Shown here: piece after piece, positions 1 through 8,224 of the stretch
How the letters are laid out: the number at the start of each line of letters is the position of its first letter
Position numbering within the stretch: position 1 is the first letter of the stretch
Assembly: GCA_910578995.1 (NCBI GenBank)
Contig: CAJTSY010000003.1
Span: 86,601-101,558, forward strand
Reading direction: 5' to 3'
DNA length: 14,958 nucleotides
Source: an uncultured Acetatifactor sp.
Lineage (GTDB): Bacteria; Bacillota; Clostridia; Lachnospirales; Lachnospiraceae
The notes under the pieces: model-generated
The model's input: the letters and a program-made list of their open reading frames with translations, nothing else
What the model was told of the DNA's origin: nothing
The model's database searches: none
Program-made: the position numbers and the translations under genes

Positions 1-31
1 AGATACAGGGCGGGGAACGGGGAGGAAGTAT

Positions 32-2074
32 ATGGAAGGAACGGACTACAGGGAAGCTTACGAACAGGAACATTTAAAATGCGCCGACCTGGCGGGCAGG
101 GTGGCCGATCTGGAGGCGGAAAAAGAAGAACTGGAGTGGAAGCTGAACCGCATCAAGAACAATCCCCTCTGGAAGCTCAGCAGACCGGCCAGGGACGCCA
201 TGCACTGGGCCATCCGCCAGCGGGACCGCCTGAGAAACTGCGGCGGGCCCAGGGGCGTGCTGCGCAAGCTCTCCTATAAAAAGCGGGAGCGGGAGGCCAT
301 GAAGCAGTTCGGCACAGAGAGCTTCCCCGGTCCGGAGCAGGCGGCCAGGGAGCGGGATACGGTGTTTCCCAGGATGGTGAAGATCAGCATCCTGGTGCCC
401 CTGTGGAACAATCCCAAAGAATTCCAGATCGAGATGCTTGATTCCGTCATGAACCAGACCTACCAGAACTGGGAGTTGTGCCTGGCGGACGGCTCCGACG
501 CAGACCACGGCTATATCGGGGAAATCTGCAGGGAGTACGCGGCCCGGGCCCGGGGCAGGATCGTGTATAAGCATCTGGGGAAAAATGACGGCATAGCAGG
601 CAATACCAACGCCTGCCTTGCAATGGCCACGGGAGAGTACATCGGGCTGTTGGACCAGGACGACCTCCTGCACCCCAGCGTGCTCTACGAATATGTAAAG
701 GCCATCAATGAACGGAACGCGGATTATCTGTACTGCGATGAAACCACCTTTAAGAGCGGGGACATCAACCGGATGCTCACCATGCATTTCAAGCCGGATT
801 ATGCGCCGGATAATCTGCGTGCCAATAATTATATCTGCCATTTCAGCGTTTTTTCCAGGAAGCTTCTGGACGGCACGGAGCTGTTCCGGAAGAAGTACGA
901 CGGCAGCCAGGACCACGACATGATCCTGCGGCTCACGGACAATGCAGGGAAAGTGGTGCATGTACCCAGGCTGATGTATTACTGGAGAAGTCATTCCGGT
1001 TCCGTGGCCTCCGGTATCGGGGCAAAACCCTATGCCACCCAGGCGGCCAGGGGCGCTGTGGCAGAGCATCTGCGTAAGCATGGATATGATCATTTTAAGA
1101 TAGAGAGCACCAGGGCTTTTGAGACGATTTTCCGGATCCGCTACCAGATCATCGGCTCTCCGAAAATTTCCATCGTGATCGCGAATAAGGACCACGCGGA
1201 TGACCTGCGCCGCTGCGTGTCCTCCATCCGGGAGAAATCCACCTATGACAACTATGAGATCATTATCGTAGAAAACAACAGCACCTCCGGGGAGATCCGG
1301 GAATACTACAGCGGGCTTCTGGGGTATGACTACGGCCAGGCGGTGCAGGGAAGCGGCGAAAGCAACGCTCCGCAGAACTGCGAGGCGGCCGGGCTCCTGC
1401 GCAGCGAAGACGGCAGAATCGGAATCGTCACATACCGGGGCGGCTTCAACTACTCCGCCGTCAACAACCTGGGGGTACGGCACGCTTCCGGGGAATACAT
1501 CCTGCTTCTGAATAACGACACGGAAGTCATCACCGTGACCTGGATGGAGGAGCTGTTGATGTACGCCCAGCGCAGGGACGTGGGGGCAGTGGGGGCCAAG
1601 CTCTACTACCCGGACAAGACCATCCAGCACGCCGGCGTGGTCATCGGCCTGGGGGCGCACAGGACGGCGGGCCATGTCCACTATAAACAGCACCGCCAGA
1701 ATCTGGGCTACATGGGACGCCTGTGCTATGCCCAGGACATGACTGCGGTGACGGGGGCTTGCCTGATGGTGAAGAAGAGTCTGTATCTGGAGGCGGGGGG
1801 ACTGGACGAGAGTTTCGCCGTGTCCCTGAACGATGTGGATTTCTGCCTGAAACTGCGGGAGAAGGGGCTGCTGAATGTGTTCACTCCCTTCGCGGAGCTG
1901 TTCCATTATGAGTCCGCATCCAGGGGTTCCGATGTCCAGGGAGAGAACGCCAGCCGCTACGACAGGGAGTCGGAGGTTTTCCGGGAGAAGTGGAAGGAAG
2001 CACTGGCGGCGGGGGATCCCTACTTTAACCCCAATTTTTCACTGGATAGAAGTGATTTTTCGCTTAAAATATAG
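32..2074 (+). CDS. Two-domain family 2 (GT-A) glycosyltransferase
   Basis: Probable cytoplasmic enzyme that adds sugars from nucleotide-sugar donors to a lipid-linked polysaccharide. Residues about 10-43 are charged and heptad-like (likely coiled coil), followed by NNPLWKLSRPAR, a linker I associate with large exopolysaccharide glycosyltransferases. Domain A starts at about residue 117 (KISILVPL) and carries DQDD at 208-211 and QDHD at 293-296. Domain B starts at about 377 (PKISIVIA) and carries NNDT at 494-497 and DVD at 601-603. Both domains therefore keep their acidic donor/metal motifs and look active, suggesting two successive transfers. The frame is open to the window edge, but GGGGAGGAAG (19-28) sits 3-6 bases before this ATG, which decides the start. 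The length (680 aa) fits a tandem GT2 protein. Donor and acceptor sugars cannot be read from sequence. Domain A is clearly related to the glycosyltransferase at 10522-11952. Confidence 0.93.
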   Translation: MEGTDYREAYEQEHLKCADLAGRVADLEAEKEELEWKLNRIKNNPLWKLSRPARDAMHWAIRQRDRLRNCGGPRGVLRKLSYKKREREAMKQFGTESFPGPEQAARERDTVFPRMVKISILVPLWNNPKEFQIEMLDSVMNQTYQNWELCLADGSDADHGYIGEICREYAARARGRIVYKHLGKNDGIAGNTNACLAMATGEYIGLLDQDDLLHPSVLYEYVKAINERNADYLYCDETTFKSGDINRMLTMHFKPDYAPDNLRANNYICHFSVFSRKLLDGTELFRKKYDGSQDHDMILRLTDNAGKVVHVPRLMYYWRSHSGSVASGIGAKPYATQAARGAVAEHLRKHGYDHFKIESTRAFETIFRIRYQIIGSPKISIVIANKDHADDLRRCVSSIREKSTYDNYEIIIVENNSTSGEIREYYSGLLGYDYGQAVQGSGESNAPQNCEAAGLLRSEDGRIGIVTYRGGFNYSAVNNLGVRHASGEYILLLNNDTEVITVTWMEELLMYAQRRDVGAVGAKLYYPDKTIQHAGVVIGLGAHRTAGHVHYKQHRQNLGYMGRLCYAQDMTAVTGACLMVKKSLYLEAGGLDESFAVSLNDVDFCLKLREKGLLNVFTPFAELFHYESASRGSDVQGENASRYDRESEVFREKWKEALAAGDPYFNPNFSLDRSDFSLKI

Positions 2075-2093
2075 CGGCTGCCCGATTGCCGCT
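2073..2093 (+). other. Small GC hairpin over the glycosyltransferase stop codon
   Basis: AGCGGC (2073-2078) pairs perfectly with GCCGCT (2088-2093) around a 9-base loop, overlapping the stop codon of the preceding gene. No T-tract follows, so it does not look like an intrinsic terminator; it could be an mRNA 3'-end or processing structure, or chance. The rest of the 147-base gap to 2222 holds no gene or promoter I can support. Confidence 0.25.
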
Positions 2094-2221
2094 GGAACTG
2101 TACAGGAACAGGAAGGCGCAGGTAAGCGGGCGGGACAGGAAACCGTGGGCGGCAGCAAAAGAGGACTGGACTGAAGCCGGAATGCCATGTTTTTGCCGGG
2201 AAAGGCAGAGGGGATGGAAAA

Positions 2222-3685
2222 ATGCTGTTTAATTCTGTTATATTTATCACAATCTTTCTGCCCCTTGCGCTTTTCGGGTGGTTCATGCTCCAGAAACTGG
2301 AAAATCCGGCTTTTGCAAAAGCTTTTCTGGTGGGGATGTCGCTCTGGTTTTACGGGTATTATAATGTATATTACCTGTGGATTCTGGTGGTCAGCATGGC
2401 GGCAAACTTTTGTCTCAGCATCCTTTTTGAGAAGTTTCCGGGCGCTAAAGGACAGAAGTGCCTGCTGGTTGTGGGGGTCGGGGGGAATCTCGGCCTGCTC
2501 TTTTACTTTAAGTATTTTAATTTTTTTGTTGACAATTGCAATTTCTTCCTGCATACGGACATCCGGATAGAAAAAATCGCGCTTCCGTTAGGCATCAGCT
2601 TCTTCACCTTTCAGCAGCTGTCCTTTGTGGTGGAGAGGTACCGGAAGAACGCGGCGCATTATCCTTTTCTGGATTATGCGTTTTTCGTAAGCTTCTTTCC
2701 GCAGCTCATCGCCGGACCCATCGTCCTGCATCAGGAATTGATTCCCCGGCTGCAGGAGAGGAAGAACAGGACTTTCTCGGTGGAGGGGTTTTACGACGGA
2801 GCAGCCCTGTTCATTCTGGGATTGGCGAAGAAGGTGCTTCTGGCCGATTCGCTGGCGGTTCTGGTCAGCGCCGAATACAGCAACATCGCCATGCTGGACA
2901 CCCCTTCCGCCTGGGCCGTGGTCTGCTGGTTTACCATGGAATTGTACTTTGATTTCAGCGGCTACAGCGATATGGCCAGGGGAATTGCCGGGATGTTCGG
3001 GTTCGCCCTGCCGGAAAATTTCAATTCTCCGTTCCGGGCGGCTTCGGTTCGGGAATTCTGGCGCAGATGGCACATAACACTGACCAGGTTCCTGACTCAG
3101 TATGTCTACTATCCCCTGGGGGGCAACCGGAAGGGCAGGGCCAGGAAATGCCTGAACCTGATGGCGGTTTTCCTGCTCAGCGGCCTGTGGCACGGCGCCA
3201 GTTGGACTTATATAGTGTGGGGACTGATGCACGGGGCGGCGGTGGTGTTTGAAACCCTGTTTCCAAAGGCAAGGTTTCGGCATGAGTGGATGAACCGTCT
3301 GGCCGTCACGGTATTCTTTATTCTCTCCGTATCCGTGTTCTGGTCGGATTCACTGGAGATGACGGGGCTTTTGTGGCAGAAGCTTTTCACGGCGGGCAAC
3401 AGGGGCATGCTTCCCGGAGTCTGCAACATGCTGCAGCTTCCGGAGAATTATGTGGTTCTGAAGTTTCTGGAGAGGACGGCGCCGGGCATGCTGAATCCGT
3501 TTTTCATATTCTGCTTTCTGCTGCTGACGGCGGTGGGCGTACTTCTTCTGCGGGGGGACAAGGCGGAAGTGTGGATTGCAAAAAAAGGACACTCCTGGCA
3601 GGGGGCCTTTGTGCTGGCCACTCTGTTTTTCTGGTCTTTTATCTCCCTGTCCCAGGTCAGCGTATTTCTGTATTTTAACTTTTGA
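2222..3685 (+). CDS. MBOAT family membrane O-acyltransferase (AlgI/DltB-like)
   Basis: Polytopic membrane enzyme expected to move an acyl group, most likely acetyl from acetyl-CoA, across the membrane for O-acylation of the polysaccharide. The N-terminus (MLFNSVIFITIFLPLALF) is typical of the family, and hydrophobic segments recur through all 487 residues, the usual AlgI/DltB size. Signature motifs are present: DFSGYSD at 244-250, NFNSPF shortly after, FWRRWHITL with His284, YYPLGGNR, and SGLWHGASW with His324, which matches the catalytic MBOAT histidine. AGAGGGGA (2207-2214) lies 7 bases before the ATG. It is followed after 37 bases by an SGNH-like gene, the standard arrangement in which the second protein completes transfer outside the cell. 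No dltA or dltC is present, so D-alanylation is less likely than acetylation. The acyl group itself is inference. Confidence 0.93.
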   Translation: MLFNSVIFITIFLPLALFGWFMLQKLENPAFAKAFLVGMSLWFYGYYNVYYLWILVVSMAANFCLSILFEKFPGAKGQKCLLVVGVGGNLGLLFYFKYFNFFVDNCNFFLHTDIRIEKIALPLGISFFTFQQLSFVVERYRKNAAHYPFLDYAFFVSFFPQLIAGPIVLHQELIPRLQERKNRTFSVEGFYDGAALFILGLAKKVLLADSLAVLVSAEYSNIAMLDTPSAWAVVCWFTMELYFDFSGYSDMARGIAGMFGFALPENFNSPFRAASVREFWRRWHITLTRFLTQYVYYPLGGNRKGRARKCLNLMAVFLLSGLWHGASWTYIVWGLMHGAAVVFETLFPKARFRHEWMNRLAVTVFFILSVSVFWSDSLEMTGLLWQKLFTAGNRGMLPGVCNMLQLPENYVVLKFLERTAPGMLNPFFIFCFLLLTAVGVLLLRGDKAEVWIAKKGHSWQGAFVLATLFFWSFISLSQVSVFLYFNF

Positions 3686-3722
3686 GTCATAAACATTCCG
3701 GGGAAGGATACAGGGTGGCGGC

Positions 3723-4805
3723 ATGAAGACAAACCCATGTGGGACGGACAAAAGAAAGGCATTGAAGAGACTGATCGCTGTGGCGGCGGCAGAGTTTGTG
3801 CTGGCGGCGCTGGTGGTCTGGTTTTTTGATCCTTTTTACCAGTATCACAGGCCGTTCTTCGGCATGGAGGCAGTGCTGAATGACAGGGACAACCAGATGC
3901 CGGGAACCGTCCGGAATTTTGCCTATGACAGTGTGCTGGTGGGATCCTCCGTGGCGGAAAACTATGACTCGGCCTATCTGGACCAGGCATACGGGTGCAC
4001 CACGCTGAAAATAATCCGGGCCTCCGGCTCCATAGCGGACCTTCTCTACTATCTGGAACAGGCACAGGAGAGGCATGAACTGAAAAACGTTTTCTGGTCC
4101 CTTGACATCTCCGCGCTGGCGGCCCCCCTGGAGGTAAGCCTGAACAGGGATACGGCTCCATGGTACCTCCATACCGAAACGGTTGCGGACGATCTGCCGT
4201 ATCTGTATAATAAACAGATCCTGCTGGAGAAGATACCCGCCATGCTGGCATATGCCCATGAGGGAATCAACACAGGGGGGCAGGCGTATAACTGGGCAAG
4301 GGGAAAAACGTTCGGCGCTGCCCAGGCCATGCAGGCCTATGACCGCAGCGGGATTGTGTTGGAGGGGGAACCCTCCCCTGTGGATTTTTCCGGACACCTG
4401 GATGTGATTCATGGAAATGTGGAGCCGTTAAAGAACCAGGTGTCCGCCCATCCCGGTACGGCCTACCGGTTCCTGGTGCCGCCGCTGTCCATGATGTGGT
4501 GGGACTGCGCCTATGTAAACGGGGAACTGGAGGAACGTTTCTATATTCTGGACCAGGCGGTGTCCGCGCTGCTTGCCCTTGAAAATGTGGAAGTATATTA
4601 TTTCCAGAATGAAGACTGGATAGTCTGTAACCTGGACAACTACATGGACATGGTTCATTATTCTCCGGAGGTCAACCAGTATATGCTGGAGCGGATGCGG
4701 GCAGGGGAGAACCGGGTGACGGGGGAGAACTGGAAGGAGACCCTTGAGGAGCTGCGCAGGCTGGCAGAGCGTATCTCAAGGGAGGAAATTTTCAGGTATT
4801 ATTAA
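3723..4805 (+). CDS. Membrane-anchored SGNH-like acyltransferase partner of MBOAT
   Basis: Probably the extracytoplasmic partner of the MBOAT protein, carrying the acyl group to the glycan (AlgX/AlgJ- or DltD-like role). A positively charged N-terminus precedes one hydrophobic helix at about residues 15-35, then DPFYQYHRP, so the bulk should face outside. VLVGSS places Ser76 (GSS motif, second serine) where an SGNH/GDSL nucleophile would be, right after a beta strand. Near the C-terminus DMVH gives Asp309 and His312 in the DxxH spacing of SGNH catalytic dyads. The DHHW signature of another MBOAT-partner family is absent. AGGG at 3713-3716 upstream of the ATG is the likely ribosome binding site. 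The gene follows the MBOAT gene by 37 bases, almost certainly in the same operon. Outside the two motifs I do not recognise a named family, so the function rests on motif plus context. Confidence 0.78.
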   Translation: MKTNPCGTDKRKALKRLIAVAAAEFVLAALVVWFFDPFYQYHRPFFGMEAVLNDRDNQMPGTVRNFAYDSVLVGSSVAENYDSAYLDQAYGCTTLKIIRASGSIADLLYYLEQAQERHELKNVFWSLDISALAAPLEVSLNRDTAPWYLHTETVADDLPYLYNKQILLEKIPAMLAYAHEGINTGGQAYNWARGKTFGAAQAMQAYDRSGIVLEGEPSPVDFSGHLDVIHGNVEPLKNQVSAHPGTAYRFLVPPLSMMWWDCAYVNGELEERFYILDQAVSALLALENVEVYYFQNEDWIVCNLDNYMDMVHYSPEVNQYMLERMRAGENRVTGENWKETLEELRRLAERISREEIFRYY

Positions 4806-4835
4806 AAAAGCATGCGGGGCAAGCGGCTGCAAATC

Positions 4836-4864
4836 TTGCTTATCGCACCAAACCATGGTACAAT
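4836..4864 (+). promoter_or_regulatory. SigA-type promoter of the hybrid kinase gene
   Basis: TTGCTT (4836-4841) and TACAAT (4859-4864) are separated by exactly 17 bases, and TGG directly before the -10 box makes it an extended -10 promoter. Transcription should begin near 4871, leaving a leader of about 35 bases before the ATG at 4906. No terminator is visible between the SGNH-like gene and this promoter, so read-through from upstream is also possible. Confidence 0.75.
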
Positions 4865-4871
4865 GGGATAA
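4840..4871. promoter_or_regulatory. Candidate operator dyad inside the kinase promoter
   Basis: TTATC (4840-4844) and GATAA (4867-4871) are inverted around position 4855.5, the same centre as the perfect 8-bp palindrome ACCATGGT (4852-4859). A further inverted pair, CTGCAA (4827-4832) and TTGCAG (4874-4879), lies outside with a slightly shifted centre. The dyad covers the spacer and -10 box, where a repressor would block polymerase. The symmetry is seen directly; binding by a regulator is inference. Confidence 0.4.
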
Positions 4872-4905
4872 GATTGCAGAACATTCGGAACAGGGGTGAA
4901 CTTCC

Positions 4906-7900
4906 ATGGATATCAAAAATTACGAGAAGATTTTGGATTCCATACCAGAGACAGGGATATACGTGGTCCGGGAGGATAACCACGAGATCCTTTACTTTAA
5001 CCGACGGATACAGGAAATGGAGCCCATGGTGCGCAGGGGGATGACCTGCGACGGCTTATGGGTTCATTCCTGTGCAAACTGTCCCCTTCTGACCATGGGA
5101 GACAAGGAGGAAAACAGGGCGGTGAGCTACAACAGCCCTGTGGGGAAGGCAGTGGACCTTGTGGCTAAAAAAATCATGTGGGAGGACGAGATCCCGGCCG
5201 TACTGGTCACGGTGGCTCCCCATATGGATGAAGTCAGTCCTGTTTACCGAAAGATACTGCGGGTCAACCTGACCAGGAACAATTTTGAGATTGTAAAGCC
5301 TGCAGCGGAAGACTGGTTTGCGGACGAGGAGCAGTATACTTTTTCCCAGTGGCTGGAGCGTTTTACAAAGGGAGACATCATCCATCCGGACGACACGGAC
5401 CGCTTTTTAAGCTTTACCCATCCGGATTATCTCAAAAGCGCCCTGCTTACGGGGCGGAAGATGATGTTCTGCAGCTACAGACGCCGTTCTCCTGACGGTT
5501 TCCGGTGGAACCTGATGGAAGTGGTTCCGGACTCCGCGTATACGGACAGGGAGCAGGTCATCCTTCTGTATATGAAGGATGTGCAGGACATGCTGAAGGA
5601 AAGCCTGGAACTGGACGAGGCGAGCGTCAGGCTGCAGGAGGTTACGCGTACCCTGGGAGAACAGAATCTGGGAGTATATGCCATAGACTTAAACGAAGGT
5701 AAGGTGAGTCTGATCCGGGAGGCCGGATACAGCCAGGAGGGATGGGCATCCCAGACCCTGATGTGGGACGTGGTATTGTCCTCCCGGCTGGTCAGCCAGA
5801 TCCATGCCGAGAACAGGGAGAAATTTTCTGAACAGTTTTCCATAGAAGGACTCCGCAGGGCAAGGGATGAGGGGCTCAATAAAACGGATATGCTCTGCCG
5901 CTGGAAAGACGGGGAGGACTACCGGTATGTGGCTGTGATCGCTTATTTCGGCAGAAACCAGGGAACAAGGGGGCACGCGGTTCTGGCCCTTCAGGATGTG
6001 GATAAGCGGGTGCGCCAGGAACAGGCCTTGTCCCAGAGGGATGTGCAGATGGCCGCCATCCTGAAGTCCCGTTTCGGCGTGATGACGACGGTTTACCTGG
6101 ACAGCGACCGGTGTGAGCGGTTCTGGCTCACTGAAAATGCGGAGACACAGCATGCCGTAAGCGGAAGGTACACCCGTTATTATGAGAGGGCGTTGGAGAA
6201 TGTCGTATACCCGGAGGATGCTGAGGGCTTCCGGAAGGTGATGGATCCGGGACATCTGCGGGAGATGGCCCAATGCACCCAGGACTATGCGGAGGAGCTG
6301 TGCCAGTACCGCATGAACAGGCCGCAGGTGCAGTGGCTGGAGCAGCATGTGACCTACATCCGTAGGGGGGAGCAGGTGCTGATCAATATTCTGGGCCGGG
6401 ATATCACGAAGGAGAAACTTCAGGAGGAAGCCAGGCTGAAAGACGCCCAGGAACAGGCAGGCATCATCGGAAGCCTCAGCAGCATGTTTTTTGCCACCTA
6501 TTATGCCGATCTGGAGAAGGGGAATTTCCGGAGCGTGTCACAGCTGGGGGAAGTGGAAAAGATTCTCGGAAAAGAGACAGATTACATGACGGCCCTCAGA
6601 ATCTATGCGGAGACTTTTGTCCACCCGGAGGACAGGGCGGACTACCTGCATATCATGAGCGCCAGGAACCTGAGCCAGGTTCTGGGGCAGGATCAGCCTT
6701 TCGTGACCTTTGCGTACAGGAAGAATCCGGGGCACATGGGCGCCGGGCAGGAAGGATGGATCCGCGCCACGGCGGTAATGGCCCAGGCTGACAGCAGCGG
6801 GAAGGCCAAGGGGGTGGTCTACGCGGCCCAGGACGTGACGAAGAGCAAACGCAAGGAGATGCGGGAGCAGAGGGCCATACAGGCGGCCTGCGAGGCGGCC
6901 AACCACGCCAATGCATCCAAGAGTGAATTTCTCTCCCGGATGAGCCACGATATCCGCACGCCCATGAACGGTATCATGGGGATGACGAAGATTGCCGCCG
7001 ATCACGTGGAGGATCATGAGAAGGTGCGGGACTGCCTGGGGAAGATCACCGCGTCCGGCAGCAGTCTCCTGTCCCTGGTAAACGAAATCCTGGACATGAG
7101 CGAACTGGAAGCCGGCAATGTGGATCTGGTGGCGGATGAATTCAGGATTTCTGACCTGATACAGGAGTTGGCCGCCTCCCTGCAGCCCCAGATAGAGGAG
7201 AAGGGGATGAAGTTGGTGATCCCTCCTGTGGAGGTGGAGCACGAGGAGGTTATCGGGGACAGGGGGCGTATCAGCCAGGCGTTCTTAAATATCCTGGGCA
7301 ATTCCATCAAGTTCACGCCCCAGGGAGGGCATCTGGGCCTGACCGCCATAGAGCGGGAGACGAAAAAGTACGGATGCTGCTTTTATGATTTTATTTTCGA
7401 GGATGACGGCATCGGAATGACTGAAGAGTTCCTGCCCCATATCTATGAGCCTTTCAGCCGGGCGGAGGATTCACGGGTGAGCCGTATCGAGGGAACCGGT
7501 CTGGGAATGACCATAGCGCAGAACATCGTTCATATGATGGGCGGAAGCATCAAGGTGGCCAGCACACTGGGCAAGGGAACCAGGGTTACGGTTACTCTGC
7601 TGTTAAAACTCCGGAAATATACGGGGAAGAATTCAGAGACGGCCCCGGAGACGGGGGAAAATGCTGCGGATGCCCGGTTCAGGGGCAGAAGGATTCTGCT
7701 GGTGGAGGATAATATTATCAACCAGGAGATCGCCATGGAGATCATCGGATCTACCGGGGCATCGGTGGAGTGCGCATCCAACGGCAAAGAGGGACTGGAG
7801 CGCTTCGAGACCAGGCCGGAGGGGTATTTTGATCTGGTGTTCATGGATATCCAGATGCCGGTTATGAACGGTTATGAAGCCGCCAGGGCCATCAGGAAGC

Positions 7901-8070
7901 TACCCAGGGGAGACGCGCTGTCCGTGCCTATCGTGGCGCTGTCTGCCAATGCCTATGCGGAGGATGTTGCCGCCAGCAGGGAGGCCGGAATGAATGCACA
8001 TATGACCAAGCCCCTGGAGATTGCCAGTCTGGCAGCCATGATGAGCCGCTGGATGAAGCCGGAGGATTAG
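4906..8070 (+). CDS. Soluble multi-PAS hybrid sensor histidine kinase/response regulator
   Basis: Cytoplasmic sensor that should autophosphorylate on a histidine and pass the phosphate to its own receiver domain. No transmembrane segment is visible. The first 650 or so residues appear to hold about five PAS-like modules (roughly 5-105, 115-230, 250-370, 380-510, 520-650); related turns recur as HPDD, YPED and HPED. The first module has Cys48, Cys56 and Cys59 (SCANC). The HisKA H-box is SHDIRTPMNG with His681; the ATPase domain has N795/N799, DDGIGM with Asp834, and GTGLGM (863-868). The receiver starts at about 928, with Asp935 in the acidic pocket, phosphoacceptor Asp981 (FMDIQMP), Ser1013 and Lys1035. 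All catalytic residues are present. There is no DNA-binding or diguanylate cyclase output, so an unseen phosphotransfer partner is expected. The gene has its own promoter. Its position suggests, but does not prove, control of polysaccharide synthesis. Confidence 0.93.
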   Translation: MDIKNYEKILDSIPETGIYVVREDNHEILYFNRRIQEMEPMVRRGMTCDGLWVHSCANCPLLTMGDKEENRAVSYNSPVGKAVDLVAKKIMWEDEIPAVLVTVAPHMDEVSPVYRKILRVNLTRNNFEIVKPAAEDWFADEEQYTFSQWLERFTKGDIIHPDDTDRFLSFTHPDYLKSALLTGRKMMFCSYRRRSPDGFRWNLMEVVPDSAYTDREQVILLYMKDVQDMLKESLELDEASVRLQEVTRTLGEQNLGVYAIDLNEGKVSLIREAGYSQEGWASQTLMWDVVLSSRLVSQIHAENREKFSEQFSIEGLRRARDEGLNKTDMLCRWKDGEDYRYVAVIAYFGRNQGTRGHAVLALQDVDKRVRQEQALSQRDVQMAAILKSRFGVMTTVYLDSDRCERFWLTENAETQHAVSGRYTRYYERALENVVYPEDAEGFRKVMDPGHLREMAQCTQDYAEELCQYRMNRPQVQWLEQHVTYIRRGEQVLINILGRDITKEKLQEEARLKDAQEQAGIIGSLSSMFFATYYADLEKGNFRSVSQLGEVEKILGKETDYMTALRIYAETFVHPEDRADYLHIMSARNLSQVLGQDQPFVTFAYRKNPGHMGAGQEGWIRATAVMAQADSSGKAKGVVYAAQDVTKSKRKEMREQRAIQAACEAANHANASKSEFLSRMSHDIRTPMNGIMGMTKIAADHVEDHEKVRDCLGKITASGSSLLSLVNEILDMSELEAGNVDLVADEFRISDLIQELAASLQPQIEEKGMKLVIPPVEVEHEEVIGDRGRISQAFLNILGNSIKFTPQGGHLGLTAIERETKKYGCCFYDFIFEDDGIGMTEEFLPHIYEPFSRAEDSRVSRIEGTGLGMTIAQNIVHMMGGSIKVASTLGKGTRVTVTLLLKLRKYTGKNSETAPETGENAADARFRGRRILLVEDNIINQEIAMEIIGSTGASVECASNGKEGLERFETRPEGYFDLVFMDIQMPVMNGYEAARAIRKLPRGDALSVPIVALSANAYAEDVAASREAGMNAHMTKPLEIASLAAMMSRWMKPED

Positions 8071-8090
8071 GGGATTCTCAGGAATTCCCC
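8070..8090 (+). terminator. Possible weak terminator or stability hairpin after the kinase gene
   Basis: GGGGATTC (8070-8077) pairs with GAATTCCCC (8082-8090), with one bulged T and a TCAG loop, right at the kinase stop codon. It overlaps a second palindrome, TCCCCGGGGA (8086-8095). No run of T follows, so efficient intrinsic termination is doubtful; it may only stabilise the transcript end. Confidence 0.35.
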
Positions 8091-8119
8091 GGGGATCCCT
8101 GTAAATTGGTATATTTTAG

Positions 8120-8148
8120 TGGCATAATTCAGGCAGATATGGTAAAAT
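8120..8148 (+). promoter_or_regulatory. Extended -10 promoter of the phosphohexomutase gene
   Basis: TGG followed by TAAAAT (8143-8148) forms an extended -10 box almost identical to that of the kinase promoter (ATGGTAAAAT here, ATGGTACAAT there). The -35 region 17 bases upstream (TGGCAT, 8120-8125) is poor, as is usual for extended -10 promoters. Transcription should begin near 8155, giving a leader of about 70 bases. The box overlaps the upstream in-frame ATG at 8147, arguing against that codon as the start. Confidence 0.5.
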
Positions 8149-8224
8149 GAGGAAAAGCAAAGTGCGGCGGGGTACATGGGGGATTATCTTCAGAAAACGC
8201 TGTGCGGAAAAGAGGAGAAGCGAT

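Noticed and set aside
1..31. Extension of the first gene upstream of the window
   Set aside because: The frame is open to the edge, but the strong ribosome binding site at 19-28 immediately before the ATG at 32 makes an internal start by far the simplest reading.
74..1906. 610-codon open frame on the - strand opposite the first glycosyltransferase
   Set aside because: It lies wholly inside a gene with clear motifs; the translation is rich in H, V, Q and P with no recognisable domain. High GC at third positions of the real gene explains the absence of stops.
3448..4412. Long overlapping - strand frames opposite the MBOAT and SGNH-like genes
   Set aside because: They overlap each other as well as the real genes, are rich in P, R, S and H, and show no domain.
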